64,000 nucleotides of DNA from Mycobacterium pseudokansasii (GTDB lineage Bacteria; Actinomycetota; Actinomycetes; Mycobacteriales; Mycobacteriaceae): positions 496,001 through 560,000 of the forward strand of contig NZ_UPHU01000001.1 of NCBI RefSeq assembly GCF_900566075.1, written 5' to 3'. The notes beneath the pieces were generated by a model. The model had not been told where the DNA came from. It was given only the letters and a program-made list of their open reading frames with translations, and made no database searches. Positions 7,540 through 16,825 of this stretch are shown piece after piece (within the stretch, counting starts at the first letter, position 1; each line of letters begins with the position of its first letter). Made by a program: the position numbers and the translations under genes.

Positions 7540-8259
7540 TCATTCCATCACTCCCAGGCAGTACAGGATCAAGAATCCGGCGAAGAACATCACCGCCATC
7601 CAGGGCCGCTCCGGCGTCTCGTGCGCCTCGACCAGCAACTCCTCGACAACCAGCCACAGCAGCGCCGCCGCCGCAAAGGCCAACACGAGGGTGAGGACGT
7701 CGGCACCGGCGCCGCCGAGCACCAGCGCGCCCAGCACGGCCCCCGCCGCGGTGACCAGGCTGACGCCCCCGGTGATCACCGCGGCCCGCACCCGATGCAC
7801 TCCCGAGCCGGCCAAACGCAGCGCCACCGTCAGCCCCAGAAACAGCACCTCGACCGTCAAGGCGATCGCGATGATGACCGCGGTCCGTCGAGACACGGTC
7901 GCGCCGGTTGCGACAAGCAACCCGTCGATGAAGAGGTCGACCGCCACCACGGCGAGAAACCCGATGGGCAAGACACCGCCAGAAACCTTGAGGTCAGCGG
8001 AATGCTCGTCGCCGTCGAAATGCCGCAGCCCGATCAACACCGCGACGCCCGCGCTAAAGCCCACGACGATCAGCCACAGCGAACCCCGGGCGCGCAGATT
8101 CGGCAGTACCTCACCGGCCACTGCCGCCATGACCACCCCCGCCGCGAAATGCTGCACGCCACTGACGAGTGCAGGCGACGGGCTCCGCACCACCGCGACC
8201 ACGCCGCCGATGATCCCGGCGACAACGGGGAAGGCGACCAGGGACGCGGCCGTCGTCAC
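7540..8259 (-). CDS. ZIP-like integral membrane protein (Rv0318c type)
   Basis: A 239-residue protein with about seven hydrophobic helices. QHFAAGVVMAAVAGEVLPNL resembles the metal-binding helix of ZIP-family divalent cation transporters, and VDLFIDGLLVATG resembles their second conserved helix with Asp and Gly. The loop DGDEHSAD could also bind metal. The start is GTG 8259. It lies divergent from pcp, as Rv0318c does. Zinc or iron uptake is the family role; the substrate here is unknown. Confidence 0.75.
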   Translation of the reverse strand: MTTAASLVAFPVVAGIIGGVVAVVRSPSPALVSGVQHFAAGVVMAAVAGEVLPNLRARGSLWLIVVGFSAGVAVLIGLRHFDGDEHSADLKVSGGVLPIGFLAVVAVDLFIDGLLVATGATVSRRTAVIIAIALTVEVLFLGLTVALRLAGSGVHRVRAAVITGGVSLVTAAGAVLGALVLGGAGADVLTLVLAFAAAALLWLVVEELLVEAHETPERPWMAVMFFAGFLILYCLGVME

Positions 8260-8337
8260 GATGCTGATGCCAACCTCCCGGGTCCGGTCGAAAATGTGTC
8301 ATCGCGCAAGCGCGCAGACCGCAGATCAAGGAGCATC

Positions 8338-9006
8338 ATGTCGCAGGTACTGGTCACCGGATTCGGAGCGTACGGCAACACTCCGGCCAACCCGGCGCAG
8401 CTCACCGCCGCGGCACTCGACGGTCGTGTCATCGCCGGCGCGACGGTGATCATCCGGATCGTGCCAAACGTGTTCTTCGAGTCGATCGCCGCAACGCGGC
8501 AGGCCATCGCCGACATTCGGCCGGAGGTGGTGGTCATGTTGGGCGAATATCCGGGGCGCGCCATGATCACTGTCGAGCGACTCGCACAAAACATCAACGA
8601 TTGCGGGCGATACGGGCTTGCCGACAACGCCGGCACGGTTCTGGTCGGAGAGCAGACGGACCCGGCCGGCCCCGTTGCCTACCATGCGACGGTACCGAGC
8701 CACGCCATGGTCGTCGCCATGCGCGAGGCCGGCGTGCCCGCCGACGTCTCCGATGCCGCCGGAACGTTCGTCTGCAACCACCTGATGTACGGCGTCTTGC
8801 ACCACATCGCGACGAACGCCCTGCCGATCCGCGCCGGCTGGATGCATCTGCCGTGCCTGCCCAGCGTTGCCGCCCTGGAGCGCAACCTCGGTGTTCCGAG
8901 CATGTCCGTGGAAACGGCGGTCGCCGGGGTGGCTGCCGGTATCGAGGCCGCGGTTCGACAATTGTCTGATATCGGCGAACCCGTGCGGTCTCGATTGCAG
9001 ATCTGA
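8338..9006 (+). CDS. pcp: Pyroglutamyl-peptidase I (pyrrolidone-carboxylate peptidase)
   Basis: A 222-residue cysteine peptidase of family C15 that removes N-terminal pyroglutamate from peptides. VLVTGFGAYGNTPANPAQ is the family N-terminus, MLGEYPGRAMITVERLAQN holds the catalytic Glu, GTFVCNHLMYG the nucleophilic Cys, and GWMHLPCLP the catalytic His. ATG 8338 follows AAGGAG at 8328-8333. The length is normal and it looks intact. It is monocistronic and divergent from the ZIP-like gene, matching Rv0319. Confidence 0.95.
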   Translation: MSQVLVTGFGAYGNTPANPAQLTAAALDGRVIAGATVIIRIVPNVFFESIAATRQAIADIRPEVVVMLGEYPGRAMITVERLAQNINDCGRYGLADNAGTVLVGEQTDPAGPVAYHATVPSHAMVVAMREAGVPADVSDAAGTFVCNHLMYGVLHHIATNALPIRAGWMHLPCLPSVAALERNLGVPSMSVETAVAGVAAGIEAAVRQLSDIGEPVRSRLQI

Positions 9007-9115
9007 CATCACTACTGGTAGCCGCGCCTTTGCCGGTGCGCTCTGATAAACCGCTGGTTTACGCGAAGAATAATTTCCTATATAGGGGATGTTTATTGTT
9101 TCGTGATCTCGTAGA

Positions 9116-9781
9116 GTGCGTCAGGTGGGAAGGCACTCGTTAGCCCGGGAACGGCGAAGGTCGCCAGCAGTCCTGGCCGCTGTCCTGGCCCCAGCTGCTG
9201 TTTTCTTCGCGGTGGCCGGCGATGTCGGTCCCCTCGGCGCGCGTGTTGTCGACCAGGGTGACGGGCCCTGCTGCCTGGAGATAGTGGCGGCCACTCCGCC
9301 GGCTTTGGTGTCGAGAATGCCTGGTAGCGAGGCGGGCACGGGTTTGGGAAGCGGTCAGTTCGCTGCGGCATCCCGGTGGCGGGTCGACACCCGGTCCCGG
9401 GCACTGCCGCCGGGGGCTGCCCCAGAGCAGGGCCTTCAGGTCAAGACCATCCTGGTGGCTCGCAGTATCAGTGCGCTGTTCCCCGAGATCCACGAAATCG
9501 GCGGCGTTCGAGCGGACGCGTTGCGGTGGCATCCCAACGGTTTGGCGCTTGACGTGATGATTCCGGATCCGGGCAGCGCCGACGGTATTGCGCTGGGTAA
9601 TCAGATCGTCGGCTACGTGTTGCTGAACGCAAGCCGATTCGGCATACAGGATGCGATTTGGCGGGGCGTCTATTACACGCCCGAAGGCGCACGGAAGTCC
9701 GGTGCCGGCCATTACGACCACGTCCACATCACCACCACCGGCGGCGGCTACCCGACCGGCGAGGAAATCTACCTGCGCTGA
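9116..9781 (+). CDS. Exported protein with M15-like peptidase fold (Rv0320 type)
   Basis: A 221-residue protein with an N-terminal hydrophobic export segment (AVLAAVLAPAAVFFAVAG, about residues 18-35). The C-terminal half has WHPNGLALDVMIPD and HYDHVHITTTGGGYPTG, a His-x6-Asp plus His-x2-His layout like the zinc site of M15-type D,D-carboxypeptidase-like domains. A cell-wall role is plausible but untested. The start is GTG 9116. Position matches Rv0320, between pcp and dcd. Confidence 0.75.
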   Translation: MRQVGRHSLARERRRSPAVLAAVLAPAAVFFAVAGDVGPLGARVVDQGDGPCCLEIVAATPPALVSRMPGSEAGTGLGSGQFAAASRWRVDTRSRALPPGAAPEQGLQVKTILVARSISALFPEIHEIGGVRADALRWHPNGLALDVMIPDPGSADGIALGNQIVGYVLLNASRFGIQDAIWRGVYYTPEGARKSGAGHYDHVHITTTGGGYPTGEEIYLR

Positions 9782-9862
9782 GCTCAGCGCCAGCCGGCTG
9801 AGGCCGCGCGCCGCTGAGCCGACACGAGCCGCTGCGCCGCCACCGGCAGCTACGCTCGTCGG

Positions 9863-10435
9863 GTGCTGCTCTCTGACCGTGACCTCAGAGCCGAAATCTC
9901 CGCCGGACGACTGGGCATCGACCCATTCGACGACAGCCTGGTGCAGCCGTCCAGCGTCGACGTCCGGCTCGACTGCCTGTTTCGGGTCTTCAACAACACT
10001 CGCTACACCCACATCGACCCCGCCAAGCAACAGGACGAGCTGACCAGCCTGGTGGAGCCGGCCAAAGGAGATCCGTTCGTCCTACACCCTGGCGAGTTTG
10101 TGCTGGCCTCGACGTTGGAGCTGTTCACGCTGCCCGACGATCTCGCCGGACGGCTGGAAGGCAAGTCGTCGCTGGGCCGGCTGGGACTGCTCACCCACTC
10201 CACCGCCGGCTTCATCGATCCCGGCTTCAGCGGCCACATCACGCTGGAACTGTCCAACGTCGCCAACCTGCCGATAGCGCTGTGGCCGGGAATGAAGATC
10301 GGCCAGTTGTGCATTCTGCGATTGACCAGCCCGGCTCAGCATCCGTACGGGAGCAGCGGTGTCGGATCCAAGTATCAAGGTCAGCGCGGCCCGACGCCGT
10401 CGCGTTCCTATGTGAACTTCATACGTTCTACATAG
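9863..10435 (+). CDS. dcd: dCTP deaminase (dUMP-forming)
   Basis: A 190-residue trimeric enzyme that makes dUMP from dCTP; the mycobacterial form is bifunctional (deaminase plus dUTPase). [28 protein letters not shown] and [16 protein letters not shown] are the nucleotide-binding and catalytic motifs, with the conserved Glu in TLELSN. The C-terminal arm [12 protein letters not shown] closes over the active site. The start is GTG 9863. Normal length; matches Rv0321. Confidence 0.96.
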   Translation: MLLSDRDLRAEISAGRLGIDPFDDSLVQPSSVDVRLDCLFRVFNNTRYTHIDPAKQQDELTSLVEPAKGDPFVLHPGEFVLASTLELFTLPDDLAGRLEGKSSLGRLGLLTHSTAGFIDPGFSGHITLELSNVANLPIALWPGMKIGQLCILRLTSPAQHPYGSSGVGSKYQGQRGPTPSRSYVNFIRST

Positions 10436-10519
10436 CTTCGGGCCGGCTCCCGGCATTGTTTGTCGGACTAACATCTTTCTTGGGCGTGTTCTCCTTCGTC
10501 CACCGCCGGTCGCAAAACC

Positions 10520-12091
10520 TTGGGAGGGGTTTTGGACGTTGTACTTGGCATTTCGATGGCACCGGCCGCGGTTCGGATGTCGTTGGTCGAAGGCCAAGAC
10601 GGTGACGGCCTGATCGTCGAAGAAGACACCTTCCCCGTCGGCCCGGACCCGTCCACCAATAGCGCACCCGACCAGGTGATCGCCGCGATTCTGGGCACCA
10701 GGGAGGGCGCGGTCGAGGCCGGCTTGCGACTTTCCTCCGTCGGCGTGACGTGCCCCGACGACACGTCGGCTGCGGCACTGCGCGACGCACTGGCCGCCCA
10801 CAAGCTCGACAACGTCATGCTGGTTTCGGCGTTTCTGGCTGCGGCCGCGTTGGGGCAGGCGGTCGGCGGCGCCGTCGGCTACGACCGGACGGCGGTGTTG
10901 TTCGTCGAACCGGACATGGCGACGTTGGCGGTGGTGGACACCGCCGACGGGTCGGTCAGCGAGGTGCGCCGGCAGCTGCTTTCCCAGGACGACGACACGG
11001 CGGTGGCCGAGGTGGTCGACCTGGTCGCCGGCGTCGAGTCGATGCCGTCCGGTCCCGACGGTGTCTACGTGGTGGGCACGGGCGTCGACGTTTCCCTGAT
11101 CAAACCCGCGCTCGACGCGGCGACGTCGCTGACGGTAAGCGTGCCGGAGGAAGACGAGATGGCCCTGGCTCGGGGTGCGGCGCTGGCGTCGGGCAACGCG
11201 CCGTTGTTCGCTTCTTCCACCGCGGCTCTGGCCTATGCGCAGGATCTGCCCGATCCCGACCTTCTTCGCGATGAGTTCGTCGCAGGCTCCGTGCCCGACG
11301 ACTCTGCCGACCGCCGGTCGGCCCTGTTGATCGGCAGTGCGGTCGCGGTGATCGCCATCGCCGCGGTGGTGGCGCTCGAAGTTGCCCTGGCGATCAACAT
11401 CCGTCCGACCGTCGCCTTGCTGCCCAAACCCAGCGAGAACCATCTCGTCACGCCGCCGGAGCCTGCTCCCGCGCCCCCGCAGGTCGCGGCGGCTCCGCAG
11501 CCGAAGATCGACCTGCCGCGACCCGCTGGGGCACCCCGAGCCGCAAGCCCGCAACCGCCGGCTCCATTGCCTGCGGCCTCTGTCCCGGAGGCTCCGGTTC
11601 TACCGGCGTTACCGGTGCCGGTGTTGCCGGCTCCGGAGGTTCCGATTCGGCAGGCTGCGCCGGCGCGTGATCCGGCGGTCGTGGTGCCGCCCCTGCTGCC
11701 GATCCTGGTGCCCCCGGTCCTTGCGACTGGTCCCGAGACGCTGCTGCGCCCGCCGGTGCCAAAGGCCCCGGCGCAAGTGCCCCGGCCCCAACCGCAAGCG
11801 CCTGCGCCGGGCGTTCAGGTTCCGGCGTCGCCGCCCCGAGTCGGGAGCCCGGGTCCGCGCAAGCCGGTCCGACAACCTCCTCCGGCCTTGAGGCCGTCAC
11901 CTAAACCGGGGCATAGCCCCGGTGGTGGTGGTGCCGGTGTCCCCGGTCGAGGCGGGCTGTTCGGCGGCGGCCCAGGCGGCAAGGGGCCGGTCGGTGGTAA
12001 GGGTCCGGTCGGCGGTAAGGGTCCCTTCGGTGGCGGCGGCCACGGCGGTGGCGGCCACGGCGGCTTCGGCGGCGGGCACGGACCCAAATAG
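10520..12091 (+). CDS. DUF7159-type membrane protein, Pro-rich stalk, Gly/His tail (copy 1)
   Basis: About 520 residues. The N-terminal ~240 residues (LDVVLGISMAPAAVRM, AVLFVEPDMATLAVVD, GVYVVGTGVDVSLIKPAL) have the strand/loop rhythm of an actin/Hsp70-like half. A single membrane helix follows (LLIGSAVAVIAIAAVVALEV, about 270-290), then ~150 Pro/Ala-rich residues and a Gly/His-rich tail ending GGFGGGHGPK. The start is uncertain: TTG 10520, or TTG 10532 which matches the paralogue. The likely topology is cytoplasmic N-domain and exported stalk. It is a tandem paralogue of the next gene, and both lie between dcd and udgA where M. tuberculosis has none. No function is assigned. Confidence 0.8.
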   Translation: MGGVLDVVLGISMAPAAVRMSLVEGQDGDGLIVEEDTFPVGPDPSTNSAPDQVIAAILGTREGAVEAGLRLSSVGVTCPDDTSAAALRDALAAHKLDNVMLVSAFLAAAALGQAVGGAVGYDRTAVLFVEPDMATLAVVDTADGSVSEVRRQLLSQDDDTAVAEVVDLVAGVESMPSGPDGVYVVGTGVDVSLIKPALDAATSLTVSVPEEDEMALARGAALASGNAPLFASSTAALAYAQDLPDPDLLRDEFVAGSVPDDSADRRSALLIGSAVAVIAIAAVVALEVALAINIRPTVALLPKPSENHLVTPPEPAPAPPQVAAAPQPKIDLPRPAGAPRAASPQPPAPLPAASVPEAPVLPALPVPVLPAPEVPIRQAAPARDPAVVVPPLLPILVPPVLATGPETLLRPPVPKAPAQVPRPQPQAPAPGVQVPASPPRVGSPGPRKPVRQPPPALRPSPKPGHSPGGGGAGVPGRGGLFGGGPGGKGPVGGKGPVGGKGPFGGGGHGGGGHGGFGGGHGPK

Positions 12092-12276
12092 CAAACTGCG
12101 AACTGTCGGACTCAGCACTCCTGGCGGGCGATGGAGCCACGAGTCTTGGGCGTCGCAGCAAACCAACTCCGGGAGTAGTTGCGGGCCGCGAGTAAGATTG
12201 AAATGCGGGTTGGGGACCCGGAGCAATGTTCGCAGTCACGTATCCGCGACGATGCAAAAGACTATATGGGGGAGCT

Positions 12277-13683
12277 TTGGACACCGTACTTGGCGTGTCG
12301 ATGGCGCCAAACGCAGTCCGGATGGTGCTGGTCGAAGGCGAAAATGGCGACGGCGCACTAGTTGACCAGGACGAGTTCGACGTCTCCGGCGACGGGGATG
12401 GGGCGACTGTCAGTGCGGCCCAACAGGTGGTCTCGGCAATCCTCGGTACCAGGGAAGGTGCCTCTGAGGGTGGCTACCAGCTGGCCTCGACCGGTGTGAC
12501 CTGGCGGGATCCGGCCCAGGCCGCTGCGCTGCGTGAGGCACTGGCCAACCAGAAAATCGAAAAGGTCGTGCTGGTCTCGGCATTCTTGGCCGCGGCGGCC
12601 CTGGCACAAGCGGTTGGCAACGAGACCAACTACGCCCACACGGCGCTGCTGTTCATCGAGCCGGAGACCGCGACTCTTGCGGTGGTCGACAGCGCGGATG
12701 GCTCGATCGCCGACATCCAGCGACAGCTGCTTTCCGACGACGACGACACCGCGGTTGCCCAGTTGACCGAGCTGGTCTCCAGCGCCGAAAGCCTGGAGAC
12801 ACATCCGGACGCCATATTCGTCGTCGGCTCCGGTGTCGACATCCCGATGATCAAGCCGGCGCTGGAGACCGCGACCGCGCTTCCGGTGACCGCGGCGGAG
12901 GAACCCGATACTGCGCTGGCCCGAGGCGCGGCACTGGCCTCGGCTAACACCCCCCTCTTCGTGTCGTCGACGGCCGCGCTGGCCTACGCACAGGACCCCG
13001 GTACCGGCGCGCTGGACCCCTACCGGCTCGACGCCGCCTACTTCAACGACGTCTCCGACAGCGTGGAAACAGGCGAGGGGCCGTTGGCTTACAGCGCCGT
13101 CCCGGACAGCGTCGTGCCCGACAGTGCGGTCCCCGATGATCAGCCGGAGCGCAAGCCGTTCCCGGTGCTCGCGAGCATCGTGACGTCGATCTTCGTCATT
13201 GGTGTTGCGGCCCTTGCGCTTTCGCTGGCCGTCAGTATCCGGTCGTCAACCGACGTCAAGCCCGACCCCGGGCACAACGTCGTGACACCGTCGGCGCCGG
13301 CACCGGCAGCCCACGCTCCCGCGCCGACACCGCAAGCCCCCGCGCCCGCACCGCAGGCTCCCGCACCGGCGCCGGCCCCGCAGGCTCCGGCGCCGGCACC
13401 GCAAGAGCCCGCTCCGGCTCCACAGGCTCCCGCACCGGCTCCGCAAGAGCCCGCTCCGGCGCCACGGGCTCCCGCACCCGCGCCGCCCCCGGCTCCGGTT
13501 CCGGAGGCTCCGGCCCCTGCCCCGGCGCCGGTGCCCATCCCCGTGCCCGTGCAGATCCCGGTCCCTATTTTTGGTCCCCCCGGCGGTGGCGGGGGCTTCC
13601 CGGGCGGCGGCGGCCATGGCGGCGGCCATGGCGGCGGGCACGGTCGCGGCGGGTTCAACATCCCATTCGTCCCCGGCTTCTGA
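12277..13683 (+). CDS. DUF7159-type membrane protein, Pro-rich stalk, Gly/His tail (copy 2)
   Basis: About 468 residues from TTG 12277, preceded by GGGGGAG; an in-frame ATG at 12226 is less likely because similarity to copy 1 starts at LDTVLGVSMAPNAVRM. It has the same plan as copy 1: a ~260-residue N-domain (ALLFIEPETATLAVVDSADG, FVVGSGVDIPMIKPALETA), one membrane helix (IVTSIFVIGVAALALSLAV), an exported stalk of repeated APAPQ/APAPQEP units, and a tail with GGGHGGGHGGGHGRGG. The His/Gly tail might bind metal. The pair arose by tandem duplication and has diverged in the stalk. Confidence 0.82.
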   Translation: MDTVLGVSMAPNAVRMVLVEGENGDGALVDQDEFDVSGDGDGATVSAAQQVVSAILGTREGASEGGYQLASTGVTWRDPAQAAALREALANQKIEKVVLVSAFLAAAALAQAVGNETNYAHTALLFIEPETATLAVVDSADGSIADIQRQLLSDDDDTAVAQLTELVSSAESLETHPDAIFVVGSGVDIPMIKPALETATALPVTAAEEPDTALARGAALASANTPLFVSSTAALAYAQDPGTGALDPYRLDAAYFNDVSDSVETGEGPLAYSAVPDSVVPDSAVPDDQPERKPFPVLASIVTSIFVIGVAALALSLAVSIRSSTDVKPDPGHNVVTPSAPAPAAHAPAPTPQAPAPAPQAPAPAPAPQAPAPAPQEPAPAPQAPAPAPQEPAPAPRAPAPAPPPAPVPEAPAPAPAPVPIPVPVQIPVPIFGPPGGGGGFPGGGGHGGGHGGGHGRGGFNIPFVPGF

Positions 13684-13759
13684 TTTCGCCGGATAGCCGT
13701 CATCTGCCGTTCAGCGTCGCGATGTGGCCCGCTCATCGGGGGCACCTACACACGGTGGT

Positions 13760-15091
13760 ATGCGATGCAGCGTTTTCGGCACCGGCTATCTGGGCGCCAC
13801 CCACGCCGTCGGCATGGCGGAGCTGGGGCACCAGGTCGTGGGGGTCGATATCGATCCGGGCAAGGTCGCCAAGCTGGCCGGCGGTGACATTCCGTTCTAC
13901 GAGCCCGGTTTACGAAAGCTGTTGCGCGACAATCTGGCTGCTGGCCGGCTGCAATTCACCACCGACTATGACATGGCCGCCGAGTTCGCCGACGTGCATT
14001 TTCTCGGCGTCGGAACACCGCAGAAGCGAGGTGAATACGGTGCGGACCTGTGCCATGTCCATGCCGTGATCGACACGCTGGTACCGCGTCTGAGCAGGGC
14101 GTCGGTCCTGATCGGCAAGTCGACGGTCCCGGTTGGGACCGCCACCGAGCTGGGCCGTCGGGCCGCCGCGCTGGCGCCGCCGAATGTGGCCGTTGAAATC
14201 GCGTGGAACCCGGAGTTCCTGCGCGAGGGCTTCGCAGTCCACGACACCATGAATCCGGATCGCATTGTGCTTGGTGTGCAGGATGATTCGATACGCGCTG
14301 AAGCGGCGGTCCGCGAACTGTACGGCCCGCTGCTGGACGCCGGGATACCGTTATTGGTGACCGATCTGCAGACCGCAGAGCTGGTCAAGGTATCCGCCAA
14401 TGCCTTTCTGGCAACCAAGATCTCATTCATTAACGCGATCTCCGAAGTTTGCGAAGCTGCGGGCGCCGATGTGAGTTTGTTAGCCGACGCGCTTGGATAC
14501 GACCCTCGCATCGGACGCCAATGCCTCACCGCCGGTTTGGGTTTCGGTGGCGGATGCCTGCCCAAGGACATCCGCGCGTTCATGGCCCGCGCCGGCGAAC
14601 TCGGTGCCAACCAGGCGCTGACGTTCCTGCGCGAAGTAGACAGCATCAACATGCGCCGGCGCACTCGCATGGTCGAGCTGGCAACAATTGCGTGCGGTGG
14701 TTCGCTGCTGGGTGCCAACATCGCCGTGCTCGGCGCGGCATTCAAGCCCGAATCCGACGACGTGCGCGACTCGCCGGCGCTCAACGTCGCGGGCCAGCTG
14801 CAGCTCAACGGTGCTGCGGTCAACGTGTACGACCCGAAGGCCCTCGACAACGCAAACCGGGTGTTCCCCACCCTGAACTACGCGGTTTCGGTTGCGGAGG
14901 CATGTGAGCGCGCCGACGCCGTGCTGGTGCTTACCGAATGGCGTGAGTTCGTCGACCTCGATCCCGACGATCTGGCCAACCGAGTGCGGGCCCGCGTTAT
15001 TGTCGACGGCCGCAACTGCCTCGACGTCGCCCGCTGGGAGCGCTCGGGCTGGCGGGTGTTTCGCCTCGGTTCACGGCGATTGGACCGCTGA
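13760..15091 (+). CDS. udgA: UDP-glucose 6-dehydrogenase
   Basis: A 443-residue enzyme oxidising UDP-glucose to UDP-glucuronate with two NAD+. MRCSVFGTGYLGATHAVGMA is the Rossmann dinucleotide site, the EIAWNPEFLREGFAVHDT region is the family signature, and GFGGGCLPKDIRAF carries the catalytic Cys. The C-terminal UDP-binding domain includes GAAFKPESDDVRDSP. ATG 13760 fits the family start; an in-frame upstream ATG adds 12 unlikely residues. Matches Rv0322. Confidence 0.95.
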   Translation: MRCSVFGTGYLGATHAVGMAELGHQVVGVDIDPGKVAKLAGGDIPFYEPGLRKLLRDNLAAGRLQFTTDYDMAAEFADVHFLGVGTPQKRGEYGADLCHVHAVIDTLVPRLSRASVLIGKSTVPVGTATELGRRAAALAPPNVAVEIAWNPEFLREGFAVHDTMNPDRIVLGVQDDSIRAEAAVRELYGPLLDAGIPLLVTDLQTAELVKVSANAFLATKISFINAISEVCEAAGADVSLLADALGYDPRIGRQCLTAGLGFGGGCLPKDIRAFMARAGELGANQALTFLREVDSINMRRRTRMVELATIACGGSLLGANIAVLGAAFKPESDDVRDSPALNVAGQLQLNGAAVNVYDPKALDNANRVFPTLNYAVSVAEACERADAVLVLTEWREFVDLDPDDLANRVRARVIVDGRNCLDVARWERSGWRVFRLGSRRLDR

Positions 15092-15109
15092 AAGGGCCAA
15101 ATAGATTGG

Positions 15110-15585
15110 AATTCGCCTTGGAGAGTAACCAGCGCAAGTACTCCCGGTCACATAGCAGGCCGAGACGCCGCCACAGCGCGGGGTTGTCGGCGCATGGTGT
15201 GGCGTGGCAGTCGATCGCGGCCCGCTGTCGCGCGCGATCAACCTCGATCACGATGTCGAACTCACCGCGACCGCGCACCCCGAACGGGGCACCGAACTAG
15301 ACGTTGGGCTCAGCCGCAACCTCGTGTGGCAGCGCGCAAGCCAACACGGGAATACCGGATGCCGACGCCGCGCAGCGAGTTCCTCGCATCTCACCTCGCC
15401 AGGTGTCGGTCGGTCTGGCCGGGCGTGGAGGCCTCGCCATGGGTGAAGCACAACGCTCGAACGCGTGTGCCCTGCGTGGTGAAACCGCGCAGAACCGCCG
15501 CGAGCCCGAAGGACTCGTTGTCCGGTTGAGCGAACACCGCGAGCACCTCGCGAGCGCGAGGCAGGCAACGGCGGACGTTGCCTGA
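15110..15585 (-). pseudogene. Remnant of PIG-L family deacetylase (Rv0323c type)
   Basis: Minus-strand fragments in several frames match a PIG-L/LmbE deacetylase. The N-terminus reads EVLAVFAQPDNESFG with FTHGEAS downstream; the C-terminus reads IDCHATPCADNPALWRRLGL then REYLRWLL. The span is about 475 bp against about 670 for an intact gene, with stops and frame changes between, and the metal-binding A-HPDDE motif reads A-QPDNE. Both structure and active site are lost. Position between udgA and the ArsR-rhodanese region matches Rv0323c. Confidence 0.8.
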
Positions 15586-15591
15586 ATCGGG

Positions 15592-16806
15592 TCACCAGCC
15601 CAACGCGGTAGGGACCCGCCGGCCGTGCCGGGCGGTGAATAGGTAAGTGCGTTCGAACGCTCGCTTCGCCCACAACCAGCGGCGCCCCTTCGAGATCGTG
15701 GGGATCGTGTCGCGGGGTGGCCGGACGGGGTCGACGGACATGTAGATGCCTTCATCGCCCATATCCATCACGCAGCGCGCGCGAAGTTCGGCAACCGTTG
15801 CCTCGCCGCCGGTGATTCTGGCGACGATGTCTGCGGCAGCAACCGTGGCCATCTGCTCGGTCATGTCTCCGGTCTTGGGGAAATTGACCGGCACGGGTGT
15901 CGGGGCGACCGGTGGCATGGCTGTCGCGACGCCGATCGCGTAGACGCCGTCGGCATCCGGATGCCGGTAGCGCTCGTCGACGGGGACGAAGCCATTGGGG
16001 TTGGCCAAGCCGGGGCTGTTCGCGACCGCCGCAACTCCGGCAAGGGGTGGAATCACCATCGACAGCGCCGACGGGATCGACCCTGACCCAGCCACCTCGA
16101 CCGCGTCGACACCAATGCCGGTCACCGCGGCCGAGGTTTGGTACGGGATATCGCGTTCGTCCAGTGCGCCTTCCAGCATCTGGCGGATGGCCCCCGCACC
16201 GCCCATGCCCATGTGCCCCAGAAATGGCTCGGGGGTGACGAAGGTGATCGGCACCTGGTGCCGCAATCGCCGGCGTCGCAGCAGATGGTCGATTTCGAAC
16301 GCGAATTCGTAGGCCGGGCCGATGCAGCTTGCTCCCGGTGCGGCCGCGACGACGACGGGTCCGGGTTGGTGTAGCAGGTGGGCGATCGCCTCGTTGAGTT
16401 CTTCGGCCTCCGGTGCCGACATCAGTGAATGTCCCGGGCCGTCGAAGGGTCCCAGGCCCGGCACCTTCTCGTTGGCGCTGCGGTGCCCGGTGGCCACCAC
16501 CAGGAAGTCGTAGCGATAGTCGCCTGCACCGGTGCTGACCGTCTTCTTCGCCGCGTCGATGCGTTCAACACTGTCGCACACAAAGTCGACGTACTTGCGC
16601 GCGAGCACGGGCGCGAGCGCGAAGGAGATCTCGTCCACGTTGCGGCGTCCGATCGCCACCCAGGGCAGCGACGGGATGAAGACGAACCGGCTGTTCTTCG
16701 AGATGAGGGTGATCTTTACCTGGTCCGGATCCAAGTGGTGACGCAGTTCGAAAGCAGCGGTCAGTCCCCCGAAAGATCCCCCGACGATCACGATATGGAT
16801 AGCCAT
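15592..16806 (-). CDS. FAD-dependent sulfide:quinone oxidoreductase-like protein
   Basis: A 404-residue two-dinucleotide-binding flavoprotein. IHIVIVGGSFGGLTAAFELR binds FAD, YDFLVVATGHRS ends the first FAD segment, and YAIGVATAMPP is the second FAD motif. Cysteines in GASCIGPAYEFAFE and RARCVMDMG are candidates for the sulfide-oxidising centre, so SQR-like activity (sulfide to polysulfide, electrons to menaquinone) is likely. ATG 16806 follows AAGGGAAGGG. It lies 19 bp downstream of the DsrE gene in one operon, divergent from an ArsR-rhodanese regulator. It is distinct from the decayed SQR at 24.4-25.4 kb. Confidence 0.85.
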   Translation of the reverse strand: MAIHIVIVGGSFGGLTAAFELRHHLDPDQVKITLISKNSRFVFIPSLPWVAIGRRNVDEISFALAPVLARKYVDFVCDSVERIDAAKKTVSTGAGDYRYDFLVVATGHRSANEKVPGLGPFDGPGHSLMSAPEAEELNEAIAHLLHQPGPVVVAAAPGASCIGPAYEFAFEIDHLLRRRRLRHQVPITFVTPEPFLGHMGMGGAGAIRQMLEGALDERDIPYQTSAAVTGIGVDAVEVAGSGSIPSALSMVIPPLAGVAAVANSPGLANPNGFVPVDERYRHPDADGVYAIGVATAMPPVAPTPVPVNFPKTGDMTEQMATVAAADIVARITGGEATVAELRARCVMDMGDEGIYMSVDPVRPPRDTIPTISKGRRWLWAKRAFERTYLFTARHGRRVPTALGW

Positions 16807-16825
16807 GGCCCTTCCCTTCTTGAAA

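Noticed and set aside
7621..9006. A 461-residue frame reading into pcp
   Set aside because: Its first half is antisense to the ZIP-like gene; pcp starts at 8338 with its own ribosome site.
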